Assembly (NCBI GenBank): GCA_016169945.1
Contig: JADLSH010000393.1
Coordinates: 11,693,501 to 11,757,500, forward strand
Source of the DNA: Trachythela sp. YZ-2020
Lineage: Eukaryota; Cnidaria; Anthozoa; Malacalcyonacea; Clavulariidae
DNA length: 64,000 nucleotides
Direction: 5' to 3'
Every line of letters begins with the position of its first letter. The first letter of the stretch is position 1. Both the position numbers and the translations under genes were made by a program. This document shows, piece by piece, positions 38,062-43,016 of this stretch. The notes beneath the pieces are model-generated. The model did not search any database and had not been told where the DNA came from. It saw only the letters and a program-made list of their open reading frames with translations.

Positions 38062-40467
38062 TACACGCACGGCAAAATCTACCACCGCAGTTGCTCGATT
38101 TCATTAGAAGTATAAACGTATGTCGAGGAACAACATGAAATGACCTTTTTCTTTTATTTACAGATCAAGCTTGAAGGCATCGATTACCTTGCTTCCTTTA
38201 CTGGGTCTTTGCTGGATATTTGGGTTTCTTCAACTCAACCGAGATACTTTAGTATTTTCCTACATTTTCGTTATTTTGAATGCAAGTCAGGTAACCTAGG
38301 AGAAATGTACTTTTTACTTCGTAAAAACGATTCTAATAAACTTACTAGAGTATCTTAGCCTGGAATGAGTAAGTGGCTGACTTCGAGGTTTAACCTAGAA
38401 CCTAGAATGACGTGATTGTGTGAAATAGCTCAGTTTCCTTCTCCCTAAACATACCGTATTCACTGTAGATTTTTTAAGTATGTGTATTGATAGGACTGCT
38501 TTGCGGAAAATGTTCGGTCTTGAATTCATGAAAAGCTATTGTTTAAACTGACCAATTTCCTTGACGTGCAAGACATGCACACAGTATTTTGCATCCACGC
38601 AGTATTTGGCATACACGCGCAGTATTTGGCATGCACGCAGTATTTGGCATCCACATTTGGCATCCACGCAGTATTTGGCATCCACGCAGTATTTGGCATG
38701 CACGCAGTATTTGGCATGCACGCAGTATTTGGCATCCACGCAGTATTTGGCATCCACGCAGTATTTGGCATCCACGCAGTATTTGGCATCCACGCAGTAT
38801 TTGGCATCTACGCAGTATTTAGCATCCACGCAGTATTTGGCACGCAGTATTTGGCATCCACGCAGTATTTGGCAACCACGCAGTATTTAGCATCCACGCA
38901 GTATTTGGCATGCTGTATATGCTGTTGTAGCCTCCCTGTCACACATTGATTACGCTTGGTTAAATACATTGTTCATATTTGTAATGTTGGAAAAGCCCTG
39001 GCAAAACTTAATAAAATAGAATTTGTTCTGACAAGTGGCCACTATTTATTTTATAAAGATTAATATTTTGGTAATTTATCCAATTATTCTTATTTTCAGG
39101 GATTTTGCTTCCTTATATTTCATTGTTTGCACAGTAATGAGGTAAGAACACAGGTGCGTAGGAACCGGGGGAAGGGGGCGTAAGGGACACATGCCCCCAA
39201 GTTTCTTCAAAGTGCCCCTTCCCAGCTTAACCAAGAGGAAGAGTGCCTTTTTCTAATAGAAAAGGTGCCCTAGCTTAAGACGAAGTGCCCCTCCAACTTG
39301 AAGCTGCTTCCTTACGCCTATGCCGCCAAAGAACAGCACTAAGGCCTGTTTCCAAAGACAAACTTTTATTCATTTAATGATCATTTACATTAGATTAGGC
39401 GCATGGAAAGTTCGATGTTTGAAAAGGGCCTAAAAACTCAGCGATGTTAGTCAACATGGGACAAATTTTTGGGGAGAATGTTGATGATATCATTAATCAT
39501 TATGCCATTCAACACTAAACTGTCTGAGGCAAGTACTGGAGACTATACGTATACTGCGGTACATGATCCCGTATAGTTATATTCAGTATGTCCTGACAGT
39601 TCCATCCAAAATTTCTACTTCAGGTGAAAACTGCATGGACAAAAAGATCACGAACACTTCGCCGTAGTGAATATCAAAGTCATCATTCTTCATCATCAAC
39701 TCCTGTCCGAGTTCATAATTCAACATCATTTCAAGATGTTTCTTTTCTTTCATTATCTACCGTAAGTAAAACCTACTTTTTTATTTCTTTAATTTTTATA
39801 GTAATTTAGGCATTTGATCGACCCTGCAAAACAAACAACGTAATCTATCTCCAAAATGGGCCCTTAAAGCAGGTGCCTGTTTTACACCTGATTTAACGTA
39901 TCTACAATGTAAAATTTAGAATTTTCCGATTGGGTGGTATTAAAGAAATTAAATTCCCATTTAGTGAGGACATTTGTTGTCATACAAGGAATTACAGTTA
40001 CAGTATTACAAGAATGCTCTCGGTTTAATTCTTTACAGCTTATATCCAGAGATGAAAGTTTGACTGGAATACATCAACAGAATTGTTCACAGGGTATTCA
40101 ATTCAAAACTGAGGTATTTGAATCAGTATAATTCTACAATATCATCTAGCAATTAAGTTTAGAAGGAAGATCATATATTGTATACTCGTATAACCGTGCA
40201 GGGCCTCTATATGAATACATGGCCATAGCGATTCTATTTTAATGCAGACAAAAGTCTGAAATAATAAGGATGAAGTATATTATATATTAAAATATACGAA
40301 ACTATATTATTATTATTTTGCATCTTTATTTGACAAATATGTTTTTATTTTCTTTGTAGGGTGAAAATCCTGGTGTGCGAAATATACATTCACCTAAAAT
40401 TTTTGGGCCAAGAGATTTTGATGGTGCTGTTTTGCTGAGAGATTTGAAAAATAATGTGCAGGTTTGA
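82..40467 (+). CDS. Adhesion GPCR with CUB, 13 EGF, HRM, GAIN/GPS and 7TM domains (36 exons, 5' end outside window)
   Basis: The predicted product is a cell-surface adhesion-type (class B2-like) receptor: a long extracellular part that would bind ligands or matrix, a self-cleaving GAIN/GPS module, seven membrane helices and a short cytoplasmic tail. I assembled it by hand from exons whose GT-AG sites and phases all agree: 82-265, 941-1276, thirteen EGF exons (2033-9996), 10349-10459, 11012-11106, 13271-13468, 14147-14215, 14579-14729, 14852-14974, 15718-15787, 16293-16425, 17033-17094 (weak), 18410-18539, 26377-26486, 26569-26668, 27907-28063, 28690-28756, 34312-34378, 35233-35324, 38164-38290, 39100-39141, 39624-39761, 40039-40113, 40360-40467. 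The sum is 4,350 nt, a whole number of codons ending at TGA. No signal peptide is visible, so upstream exons are missing. EGF plus 7TM recalls the ADGRE and ADGRL4 groups, but CUB domains are not typical of those; orthology is not claimed. Domain calls are certain; exact exon borders are inferred. Confidence 0.9.
606..842. mobile_element. Foldback/MITE-like element in CUB intron
   Basis: Terminal inverted repeats of over 50 bp begin ACGCCTGTATTCTAAAAGC and include CACTCACACTCACACTCAA. They meet across a short centre and are flanked by TTA/TTA. It has no coding capacity. The length of about 235 bp and the near-perfect arms fit a non-autonomous DNA transposon. Confidence 0.75.
941..1276 (+). 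CDS. CUB domain 2, single-exon, adhesion GPCR
   Basis: This is a complete CUB domain in one 336-nt, phase 1-1 exon. The signature is plain: [12 protein letters not shown] near the start, a Cys-x-Trp strand (NCSWRF), an acidic central loop (KSDCKQNHL), a Cys (KDIC) and the terminal strand GFEIEY. The exon is symmetric, so it can be duplicated or skipped without changing frame, like the EGF exons that follow. The acceptor is TTTAG at 936-940 and the donor is at 1277. The intron before it holds a foldback element (606-842). Confidence 0.88.
2033..5324 (+). CDS. EGF repeats 1-5 of the adhesion GPCR (five exons)
   Basis: Exons 2033-2155, 2734-2862, 3519-3641, 4620-4742 and 5202-5324 each encode one calcium-binding EGF domain starting with (D/N)I(D/N)EC and carrying six cysteines. 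All are phase 1-1. Four are 123 nt; the second is 129 nt, with a longer C-terminal loop and an A at its last base, so EGF3 starts NIDEC rather than DIDEC. EGF1-4 contain N(T/I).GS or T.GS in the Asn/Asp-hydroxylation region, and the acidic N-terminal residues imply calcium binding between neighbouring repeats. Tandem cbEGF modules usually form a stiff rod. Introns of 0.5-1 kb separate them and contain simple repeats and a MITE-like element (4181-4396). Confidence 0.93.
4181..4396. mobile_element. MITE-like element with 30-bp inverted ends in EGF intron
   Basis: The left end is AAATACATGGTTGGAGACTC and continues with GATGGA and CATTATCT. The right end is its reverse complement with few changes, and both ends are flanked by AT-rich TAATAAA/TTTATTATAA. 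It lies in the intron between EGF3 and EGF4, just upstream of a GTGTGC microsatellite. Confidence 0.7.
4438..4534 (+). repeat. GTGTGC microsatellite
   Basis: Imperfect repetition of GTGTGC and TTGTGC over about 95 bp in the intron before EGF4. The long Cys/Ala open frame across it is a by-product. Confidence 0.9.
6056..7787 (+). CDS. EGF repeats 6-8 of the adhesion GPCR (recently duplicated exons)
   Basis: Exons 6056-6178, 6598-6720 and 7665-7787 are each 123 nt, phase 1-1, with six cysteines and the start D(M/L/V)DEC. They are strikingly alike at the nucleotide level: all end in the same ATGGA-or-ACGGA...TTTAACTGTACAG stretch and share most codons in between, unlike repeats 1-5. The 5' ends of the introns after EGF6 and EGF8 also match (GTGAACAG.TTCA), so duplication copied intron sequence too. 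The intron between EGF7 and EGF8 carries an inverted repeat (7247-7517). EGF8 has Gly where its sisters have Ala (PNGEC). Confidence 0.93.
7247..7517. repeat. Inverted repeat pair in EGF7-EGF8 intron
   Basis: Bases 7248-7293 (around TATAGATGTGGTCTCTTGGT) recur inverted at 7472-7516 with few changes, separated by about 180 bp. The minus strand across the left arm and its flank has a short open frame with no recognised domain. This is probably a rearranged transposon fragment. Confidence 0.6.
7904..9996 (+). CDS. EGF repeats 9-13 of the adhesion GPCR (five exons)
   Basis: Exons 7904-8026, 8230-8352, 8694-8816, 9331-9453 and 9874-9996 are all 123 nt and phase 1-1. Repeats 9, 10 and 13 start D(L/V)DEC. 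Repeat 11 (DLNEC) has lost the NT.GS motif (it reads NMAGS). Repeat 12 (DINEC) has a seventh cysteine immediately after the first (ECCLKRKSC) and uses a poorer acceptor (TTCAAAG before 9331). Introns of 0.1-0.9 kb separate the exons; the one between EGF8 and EGF9 is only 116 nt. After EGF13 the gene moves directly into the HRM domain. Confidence 0.92.
10349..11106 (+). CDS. HRM/HormR domain of the adhesion GPCR (two exons)
   Basis: Exons 10349-10459 (phase 1-1) and 11012-11106 (phase 1-0) together encode a hormone-receptor-motif domain. The first gives a Cys, then [16 protein letters not shown], the usual 'W..T..G....PCP' core. The second gives [19 protein letters not shown], the usual 'R.C...G.W..PD.S.C' end. 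HRM domains sit just before GAIN in many adhesion GPCRs. The match to the family pattern over both exons is what fixes the intron between them. Confidence 0.9.
11107..13270 (+). other. Intron of the receptor gene, 2.2 kb, between HRM and GAIN
   Basis: No exon is visible. It contains a diverged module of the dispersed 'CTCCTGGTTAGGTCTAA' repeat family (about 11,220-11,330), a short CAGT run (11,474-11,490), a long AT-rich stretch, and near 12,730-13,070 repeated GGATCGGAT-type words of low complexity. Confidence 0.6.
13271..16425 (+). CDS. GAIN domain of the adhesion GPCR (six exons)
   Basis: Exons 13271-13468 (0-0), 14147-14215 (0-0), 14579-14729 (0-1), 14852-14974 (1-1), 15718-15787 (1-2) and 16293-16425 (2-0) join in frame. 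The first half is helical with a Leu/Ile/Val pattern (for example [12 protein letters not shown] and a segment ending LPVWEGVKK), as in GAIN subdomain A. The second half is beta-rich: [20 protein letters not shown], then [13 protein letters not shown] and [12 protein letters not shown], which match the usual 'vi.a.i......l..PV.l.fkH' strands just before the GPS. Several Asn-x-Ser/Thr sites are present. The last exon's acceptor lies 17 bp downstream of a decayed foldback element (16166-16276). Confidence 0.85.
15449..15617. mobile_element. Foldback element in GAIN intron
   Basis: Arms of about 75 bp run inward from GTAATAGTATGGTTTC and meet around CTCGTCCTTCGGACTTG. The element lies upstream of exon 15718. 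Flanks are AT-rich. No coding capacity. Confidence 0.75.
16166..16276. mobile_element. Decayed foldback element touching a GAIN exon acceptor
   Basis: This is a diverged relative of the element at 51,482-51,587: both start TAACAATTAGACAACG and contain GAGGCCGA, CTATGAGCGAATAG and GGCGAAGCC words. Its right end is 16 bp from the acceptor AG (16,291-16,292) of the last GAIN exon, so it supplies sequence close to or within the branch-point region. Confidence 0.6.
17033..18539 (+). CDS. GPS autoproteolysis motif of the adhesion GPCR (two exons)
   Basis: Exon 18410-18539 (phase 2-0) is clear: WLNSGC, then [20 protein letters not shown], matching 'W...GC....T.C.C.HLT.FAVLM'. The catalytic His-Leu-Ser triplet is intact, so the receptor should be able to cleave itself between Leu and Ser and expose a tethered agonist starting SNFALLM. 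The preceding piece, 17033-17094 (phase 0-2), is a weaker call. It supplies YSFWHD where GPS domains have C.FW, and its phases fit on both sides, but its donor (AT|GTCTTT) is poor and the first GPS cysteine would be Tyr. A different small exon may exist. Confidence is about 0.9 for the second exon and 0.4 for the first. Confidence 0.75.
17781..17896. mobile_element. Short MITE-like hairpin, TTTAACCCATTA ends
   Basis: A 115-bp interval bounded by TTTAACCCATTAGCTGGCA and its partial reverse complement (CCAATTAATGGGTTAAA). It sits in the intron between the two GPS exons. No open frame. Confidence 0.6.
18540..19640 (+). other. Start of the 7.8-kb GPS-TM1 intron
   Basis: AT-rich sequence after the GPS exon. 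Apart from the foldback at 19,183-19,288 I see only short open frames with no family resemblance. The intron continues to 26,376 and holds the elements listed separately. Confidence 0.5.
19183..19288. mobile_element. Short foldback element of the ACAATTA...CGCC family
   Basis: A near-perfect palindrome of about 105 bp. Its arms run from AACAATTATTCGCCTCAGGC through GGTGAATATCGGTGAATA, folding at GACTTCGTC. Its ends and GAGGC/CGAAGGCGAGG words match the small foldbacks at 50,744-50,864 and 52,417-52,523. Confidence 0.75.
19650..20030 (-). pseudogene. Decayed non-LTR reverse transcriptase fragment
   Basis: On the minus strand, reading from about 20,010 down to 19,660, broken pieces of an RT palm can be recognised. 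First comes [17 protein letters not shown] (RT 'Q.GFr...sT..ai'), then a K-A-F-D-T-V segment, then [20 protein letters not shown] with a changed Gly-Pro position. Several stops and frame changes separate them. This is the middle of a LINE-type RT with neither endonuclease nor 3' end visible, and it is certainly non-functional. Confidence 0.75.
21113..24832 (+). pseudogene. Decayed mobile-type gene with nuclease-like core and C-terminal CXC domain
   Basis: About 1,200 codons of one protein lie in five or more overlapping frame pieces (from 21113, 21386, about 21610, 22138, 22340, 22804, 23523 and 24293). An in-frame TAA at 21,257 and several frameshifts break it, one of them inside the GCDT motif near 24,290. 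I recognise it as a copy of a multi-copy uncharacterised gene common in cnidarian and other marine invertebrate genomes. Recognisable blocks include [106 protein letters not shown] and GKGKKTAW. The last 35 residues ([14 protein letters not shown], then CTGLCRC) are a tesmin/TSO1-like CXC metal-binding motif. The acidic DTD and GCDT pair resembles PIN/FEN-type nucleases, but that is only my inference. Its function in life is unknown. Confidence 0.75.
24983..25351. repeat. Long hairpin 3' of the CXC mobile gene
   Basis: Two arms of about 170-185 bp, from TGGACCATTCCCCTATTA to its inverted copy, pair around a 3-bp centre within AAAAGTGGTAACC. They contain AGGATGCTC/GAGCATCCT and CGCGCGTAATACAAAA in inverted copies and differ by only a few bases and a small insertion. 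The hairpin follows the stop codon of the decayed gene by 150 bp. Confidence 0.85.
25755..25905 (+). repeat. Dispersed module related to the 273-bp tRNA-bearing repeat
   Basis: It contains GCATTTTCGCAACTGCTCCT and GGTTAGGTCTAAAAATGT, then CCATCTATACAAACACCTTC, which match module A of the unit at 33,251-33,912 read on the minus strand. A second inverted piece (GGCATCTCGTTCGATAGGA) lies directly upstream, so the two halves are rearranged. Confidence 0.6.
26377..26668 (+). CDS. TM1 and TM2 exons of the adhesion GPCR
   Basis: Exon 26377-26486 (phase 0-2) reads through [13 protein letters not shown] and a hydrophobic run ending [10 protein letters not shown]1. Exon 26569-26668 (phase 2-0) gives [18 protein letters not shown], then TQLIFLIA: intracellular loop 1 and TM2, with the family pattern 'LR.dr..i...L......aqliFL'. 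The acceptor of 26377 is TTTTGTAG. The intron before it is 7.8 kb and carries a decayed mobile gene, an RT relic and several foldbacks, so GPS and TM1 are unusually far apart. Confidence 0.92.
27907..28756 (+). CDS. TM3 and TM4 exons of the adhesion GPCR
   Basis: Exon 27907-28063 (phase 0-1) encodes [18 protein letters not shown] followed by [11 protein letters not shown]3 with its conserved disulphide Cys and the near-invariant 'FSWMLVEG'. Exon 28690-28756 (phase 1-2) encodes [15 protein letters not shown], then [10 protein letters not shown]4 and the start of extracellular loop 2, as in 'GWGIPL.IV.I......YG'. The correct reading frame of the TM3 exon is not the longest open frame there. Confidence 0.93.
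28757..31111 (+). other. Intron of the receptor gene, 5' part, with no recognised content
   Basis: About 2.4 kb between the TM4 exon and the nested PTB-domain gene. I see AT-rich unique-looking sequence and a few short open frames without family resemblance. No tRNA, repeat array or exon of the receptor is visible. The last several hundred bases presumably include the promoter of the PTB gene, but I cannot point to a specific element. Confidence 0.4.
31226..32173 (+). CDS. PTB/PID-domain adaptor protein, intronless, nested in receptor intron
   Basis: This is a 315-residue protein from the ATG at 31,226. An in-frame ATG at 31,145 would add 27 residues; I prefer 31,226 because the extra residues do not look like part of the domain. 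Residues about 17-155 form a phosphotyrosine-binding fold: [15 protein letters not shown] (first strand and YLG turn), an amphipathic helix, [12 protein letters not shown] (strand pair), [14 protein letters not shown] ('pl..I..c'), YKAYVFYC ('CHvF' position) and the C-terminal helix [13 protein letters not shown]. The rest is Ser-, Arg- and Asp/Glu-rich and probably disordered. PTB proteins are cytoplasmic adaptors that bind NPxY-type or other peptides; the partner is unknown. The gene lies in the same orientation as the receptor, inside its TM4-TM5 intron. The lack of introns among intron-rich neighbours suggests a retrogene or an ancestrally intronless family. Confidence 0.85.
   Translation: MRFDRRRSSSYRGLHLNDKILVGVEITTQYLGSGKISQSGGTDYEIARVIYDIHCLYAEEKNKLKKAREVVVFIDSQRIDISSRKEDHVLVNFPLTQVKDVTLCLNEGPYSRTCVLVARENLLSQYKAYVFYCKTDDLAHEFYELATLAFQLGFKLLERFYRESSSNEQSLLRLSRSKSVVKSTTGRRGVRRSERSLQDDDSDGSDDVFCEEYKSDQIVEVGCVFESGQCSGERTVTIPLQDENALESKKSGSLKLGKRKASFINTELKDRRRSEDGSEFELGKWFRKSCRRIRRYFNKQESTTEVSNDDLEMSS
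32122..32374 (+). repeat. Partial tandem duplication of the 3' end of the PTB gene
   Basis: The last 15 or so codons and early 3' UTR (from 32,122) recur in diverged form from about 32,258. Both copies run CAAGA..C.A.A.CTGAAGTGTC, then GATCTTGA.ATG, and each is followed by ATAGCTCTACGTA about 70-80 bp later. In the second copy the reading continues into GACGAAGAAAG, where the first has CCAGTTAA. Only the first copy joins the gene. Confidence 0.7.
33385..33458 (-). tRNA. tRNA-like sequence, copy 1 (repeat-borne)
   Basis: Seventy-four nt on the minus strand. Box A is TAGCTCAGTTGGTTAGAGCG and box B is ATTCAATTC. The acceptor arm pairs with one A-A mismatch, the D arm is good, the T stem has one mismatch (GCAGA against CCTGC), and the anticodon loop lacks U33. 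It is part of a mobile tandem repeat, so it is a tRNA-derived promoter rather than a translation tRNA. Confidence 0.6.
33658..33731 (-). tRNA. tRNA-like sequence, copy 2 (repeat-borne)
   Basis: Same as copy 1, 273 bp downstream on the + strand. Here the T arm is perfect (GCAGG-TTCAATT-CCTGC). The anticodon loop reads CCGGAAT and is not normal. Probably a pol III promoter within the repeat. Confidence 0.6.
34312..35324 (+). CDS. TM5 and intracellular loop 3 exons of the adhesion GPCR
   Basis: Exon 34312-34378 (phase 2-0) encodes [20 protein letters not shown]: the loop-2 disulphide Cys-Trp pair and the start of TM5. Exon 35233-35324 (phase 0-2) encodes [15 protein letters not shown], then a basic stretch ending RDVVREVK. 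I place its donor at 35,325 (GTATGC) rather than at the later CAC|GTGCGT, because only the earlier one gives the phase needed by the TM6 exon and the normal loop length. The intron between these two exons includes a third SINE fragment upstream (34,500-34,600, just past the first exon). Confidence 0.88.
34505..34600 (+). mobile_element. SINE 3' fragment
   Basis: It matches the 3' part of the SINE at 33,041 without the interruption: CCAAACTAACTCTTCAATCA, then TAGCTGTGCTCCGTGATCAA and CATAAGTCAT. It lies 120 bp after the TM5 exon. Confidence 0.7.
35562..36000. mobile_element. Non-autonomous element with GCCTCCTCCACAGGC ends
   Basis: TTTTTGCCTGCCTCCTCCACAGG at the left (broken here as TTTTTGCCT + GCCTCCTCCACAGG) is matched by the inverted GCCTGTGGAGGAGGC plus AAACTTTTTGC at the right, about 440 bp apart. 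No open frame spans it. Probably a MITE in the IL3-TM6 intron. Confidence 0.5.
36240..38058 (+). mobile_element. 5'-truncated non-LTR retrotransposon (LINE) with intact RT and (ATT)n tail
   Basis: The open frame from about 36,240 to the TAA at 37,803-37,805 is a 514-residue-plus protein with an unbroken reverse transcriptase. It has [43 protein letters not shown], the first catalytic Asp in [27 protein letters not shown] and the YxDD-type box FADD (near residue 288), followed by a thumb region. The endonuclease is missing: the reading frame is closed by a TGA at 36,237, though RNRRILYKK in another frame upstream may be a leftover. The 3' end is complete, with a short UTR then AATAAAGACTTTT and (ATT)n to 38,058, as in CR1/jockey-like LINEs. 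It sits in the intron between the IL3 and TM6 exons, in the same orientation as the host gene. Confidence 0.88.
38010..38058 (+). repeat. (ATT)n microsatellite tail of the LINE
   Basis: About 15 ATT units directly after AATAAAGACTTTT. This is the 3' tail at which target-primed reverse transcription would start. Confidence 0.9.
38164..39141 (+). CDS. TM6 and TM7 exons of the adhesion GPCR
   Basis: Exon 38164-38290 (phase 2-0) gives [20 protein letters not shown], then [17 protein letters not shown]6 with the family 'LLPLLG.tW.FG' and the first part of TM7. Exon 39100-39141 (0-0) gives [14 protein letters not shown], the standard 'G.FIFIFHC' end of TM7. The longest open frame over 38,140-38,358 is a different, wrong frame. 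An 18-bp minisatellite (38,580-38,912) sits in the intron between them. Confidence 0.93.
38580..38912 (+). repeat. 18-bp minisatellite in TM6-TM7 intron
   Basis: About 18 copies of an 18-bp unit (GCATCCACGCAGTATTTG) with small variants (GCATGC, GCAACC, one-unit deletions). Since 18 is divisible by 3 it stays open in several frames on both strands; these are not genes. Confidence 0.95.
39150..39340 (+). repeat. G/C-run repeat fragment in TM7-tail intron
   Basis: GTGCGTAGGAACCGGGGG with later runs of GCCCCCAAG and AGTGCCCCTTCCC stands out from the AT-rich surroundings. It looks like a fragment of a dispersed repeat; similar purine/pyrimidine-run pieces occur near 9,110, 41,670 and 59,700. No borders can be set. 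Confidence 0.35.
39624..40467 (+). CDS. Cytoplasmic tail exons and stop codon of the adhesion GPCR
   Basis: Three phase 0-0 exons: 39624-39761 (basic, then Ser/Thr-rich, with [18 protein letters not shown]), 40039-40113 ([16 protein letters not shown]...) and 40360-40467 ([20 protein letters not shown], ending in TGA). The tail is about 106 residues, with many possible phosphorylation sites and no recognised domain. The first exon is firm from its position after TM7; the second and third rest on splice signals and open frame, so they are somewhat less sure. No canonical AATAAA occurs soon after the stop. Confidence 0.75.
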
Positions 40468-40740
40468 TGGAAAAGATGTATTGAGCTTAAAAATATAAAA
40501 CTTTTTGATGGCCGGATTGGCAGCACAACCGTTACAACCGTTGTAAAAATTATTGAAAAGCTATAAAACCACGAATATGCCCATAAAAACGTATAAAAAT
40601 ATGCCTCACAACGTATAAAAAGAAACTTTAATTTATAAATATACTGAGTTTTAGTTTCTAATCAACGGACAATTTTAGAAAGCTTGAAAAGATCAGCGGT
40701 GGAGTGCTATCCGGCCTTCGTACAACTGCATAGGCCCTGG

Positions 40741-41245
40741 TCTTTATTGGAACAACAGTTTAGAACAACCGGAACAACAGTTTAGAACAACCGGAACAAC
40801 AGTTTAGAACAACCGGAACAACAGTTTAGAACAACCGGAACAACAGTTTAGAACAACCGGAACAACAGTTTAGAACAACCGGAACAACAGTTTAGAACAA
40901 CCGGAACAACAGTTTAGAACAACCGGAACAACAGTTTAGAACAACCGGAACAACAGTTTAGAACAACCGGAACAACAGTTTAGAACAACCGGAACAACAG
41001 TTTAGAACAACCGGAACAACAGTTTAGAACAACCGGAACAACAGTTTAGAACAACCGGAACAACAGTTTAGAACAACCGGAACAACAGTTTAGAACAACC
41101 GGAACAACAGTTTAGAACAACCGGAAAAACAGTTTAGAACAACCGGAACAACAGTTTAGAACAACCGGAACAACAGTTTAGAACAACCGGAACAACAGTT
41201 TAGAACAACCTGAAAAACAGTTTAGAACAACCGCAAAAACAGTTT
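40741..41245 (+). repeat. 22-bp minisatellite downstream of the receptor
   Basis: About 22 nearly perfect copies of GGAACAACAGTTTAGAACAACC fill 500 bp, starting 280 bp after the receptor stop codon. The last three copies carry changes (GGAAAAAC, CTGAAAAAC, CGCAAAAAC). (The unit is 22 bp: GGAACAACAGTTTAG + AACAACC.). Confidence 0.95.
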
Positions 41246-41258
41246 GGAACTGATATCA

Positions 41259-41378
41259 GGGGCCGGTTGTATAAAAGTCTTAACTACATTTTATTAATTT
41301 TAACTACTTGTTTTGTAGTTAAATTGTAGTTAACTCTAAATTCGCGTTTAAAAAAAAAAATTTTATACAACCGGCCCC
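41259..41378. mobile_element. MITE with GGGGCCGGTTGTATAAAA ends
   Basis: GGGGCCGGTTGTATAAAA at the left and TTTTATACAACCGGCCCC at the right, 120 bp overall, with an internal GTAGTTAA repeat. The flanks TCAG/AGGT are not a clear duplication. It lies directly beside the 22-bp minisatellite. Confidence 0.8.
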
Positions 41379-42660
41379 AGGTATAAAGTTAGTTTTTAGT
41401 CTTGCATGCTTATATGTATTCTTTTTCTTGCAGCTTAAAGAAGTCAAACCGAGAAATACTTCGAATATGTAAATATACATACAAAAAATGGTCATTCATG
41501 TGGTACAAAATTATTGATATTGAAAAAGTCGCAGTATTCTTGAAACCAGGGATTTTTTACAAAGTCAAAGACAACACCAGTTTCAGTCTGAATTTACATA
41601 TTTCTTTTAGAGATCAAAACTTGAGTATGCATATTATATGTCGGTATAAGTTTGGGGCATGTGCCCCCCTGCCCCCCCTCGCCTGGAATGAGTACAGAGG
41701 TGGGGGATTCTATAAAATTGTGGTGATCGTATACAACATCAAGTAAATTTCGTCTTGGTCAAGAACACTTATAGGTCTCAGGAGTCCGACTACGTTTCAC
41801 TAAAAGTTATTGGCCGTTGGCTTTTGTGGTAGTGACTACTGGTGTCCCTTGATGGCCCCATAATTGTTTTCTAGAGGAACTACAGTAACTATCGTTTCGT
41901 CTCTATTTATCGACATTTATTGGATTTAAATGAAAATAACCAACATTTTGCTTTCTAGAGTCACTACTCAAAGTGGTGACACCAATATGAAATTATACAT
42001 CTGAAAATTTATGTGTTATATGAAATTTAAGAATTAAAATAAGTTAGTTTGGACAACGTTTGTCATTTAAAAGGTAAATCGTATATATTCAACGCTCCCA
42101 CACGTGTGTCTTTGCCCACACGAAATCTTGATTTTAGGAGGTACTGCAAACCATAGTGATAGGTATAGGCATTCTATTAACAAATCGGCTTCGGCTTCTA
42201 CTAAAGTTTTGAAATACCTTGGCTTGGGGCAAGTTGCAATATCGGTGACGCCATCTTGGGTGATTCTAGAAAGGGGTTTGGCTAGTTTGATCAGTGAAAA
42301 CTGAAATATCAATGGATTGAAATTATATGATAGTTATTTCATCTATAGTATATAAAAGACAGCCTGACTGCATGTTATCTGCTGCTAATATCAACTGATG
42401 TTTTATTTTCACGATTTTGTTCTATCTTCAGTCTTTACTTCAAGACTAAACGTATAATTATTAAATTTGAAATGTAAGTTCTTGAAATGAGAATAAACAT
42501 ATACAATTCCGTGTACTATACACAGAATTGTGTGCGCGGTAGATGAAAAATGTTACTAAAAATTATATACTTTTCATTATGACTTATATAATGTCTTTAT
42601 TTATTGTGACTTCTTTTCATTATGACTTCGCGTGGGCGATTCGCAAGTGTGACTCACGCG
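41379..42660 (+). other. Intergenic stretch with no recognised gene
   Basis: AT-rich, with short open frames on both strands that have no family resemblance and no splice-consistent context. A C-run fragment sits near 41,670. AATAAA at 42,491 is too far from the receptor stop to be called its poly(A) signal. Confidence 0.5.
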
Positions 42661-42667
42661 TGGAGGA

Positions 42668-42812
42668 GGGACGAGCTGACCGTTCGGGACGAGCTGACCG
42701 TTCGGGACGAGCTGACCGTTCGGGACGAGCTGACCGTTCGGGACGAGCTGACCGTTCGGGACGAGCTGACCGTTCGGGACGAGCTGACCGTTCGGGACAG
42801 GCTGACCGTTTA
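42668..42812 (+). repeat. 18-bp minisatellite, GC-rich
   Basis: Seven to eight copies of GACGAGCTGACCGTTCGG, the last two diverged. Being a multiple of three it yields open frames in three readings (for example RADRSG repeats), none with a credible gene context. Confidence 0.93.
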
Positions 42813-43016
42813 CGAAAGGAAAAATTGCGTCGGCGATCAGATCGAGGAGTGTGCGAGGGAATGGCGGGGGATTCACATGACATATGCTATTTATTTGAAG
42901 ATGTCATGAAGCGCAGGTCGTATATTTCCGCTTCATTGAGAGACATCAGAATTTTGAGTAAAATATATAACAAGGAAACAACGGTTAACTTACGTCATGT
43001 TTCAACTCATAATTGA

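Noticed and set aside
38526..38949. Long repetitive open frames on both strands over 38.5-38.9 kb
   Set aside because: They are produced by the 18-bp minisatellite, whose unit is a multiple of three and has no stop in several frames.
42543..43016. 157-codon open frame with RADRSG repeats
   Set aside because: The repeat part is a minisatellite; flanking residues have no family resemblance and there is no gene context.
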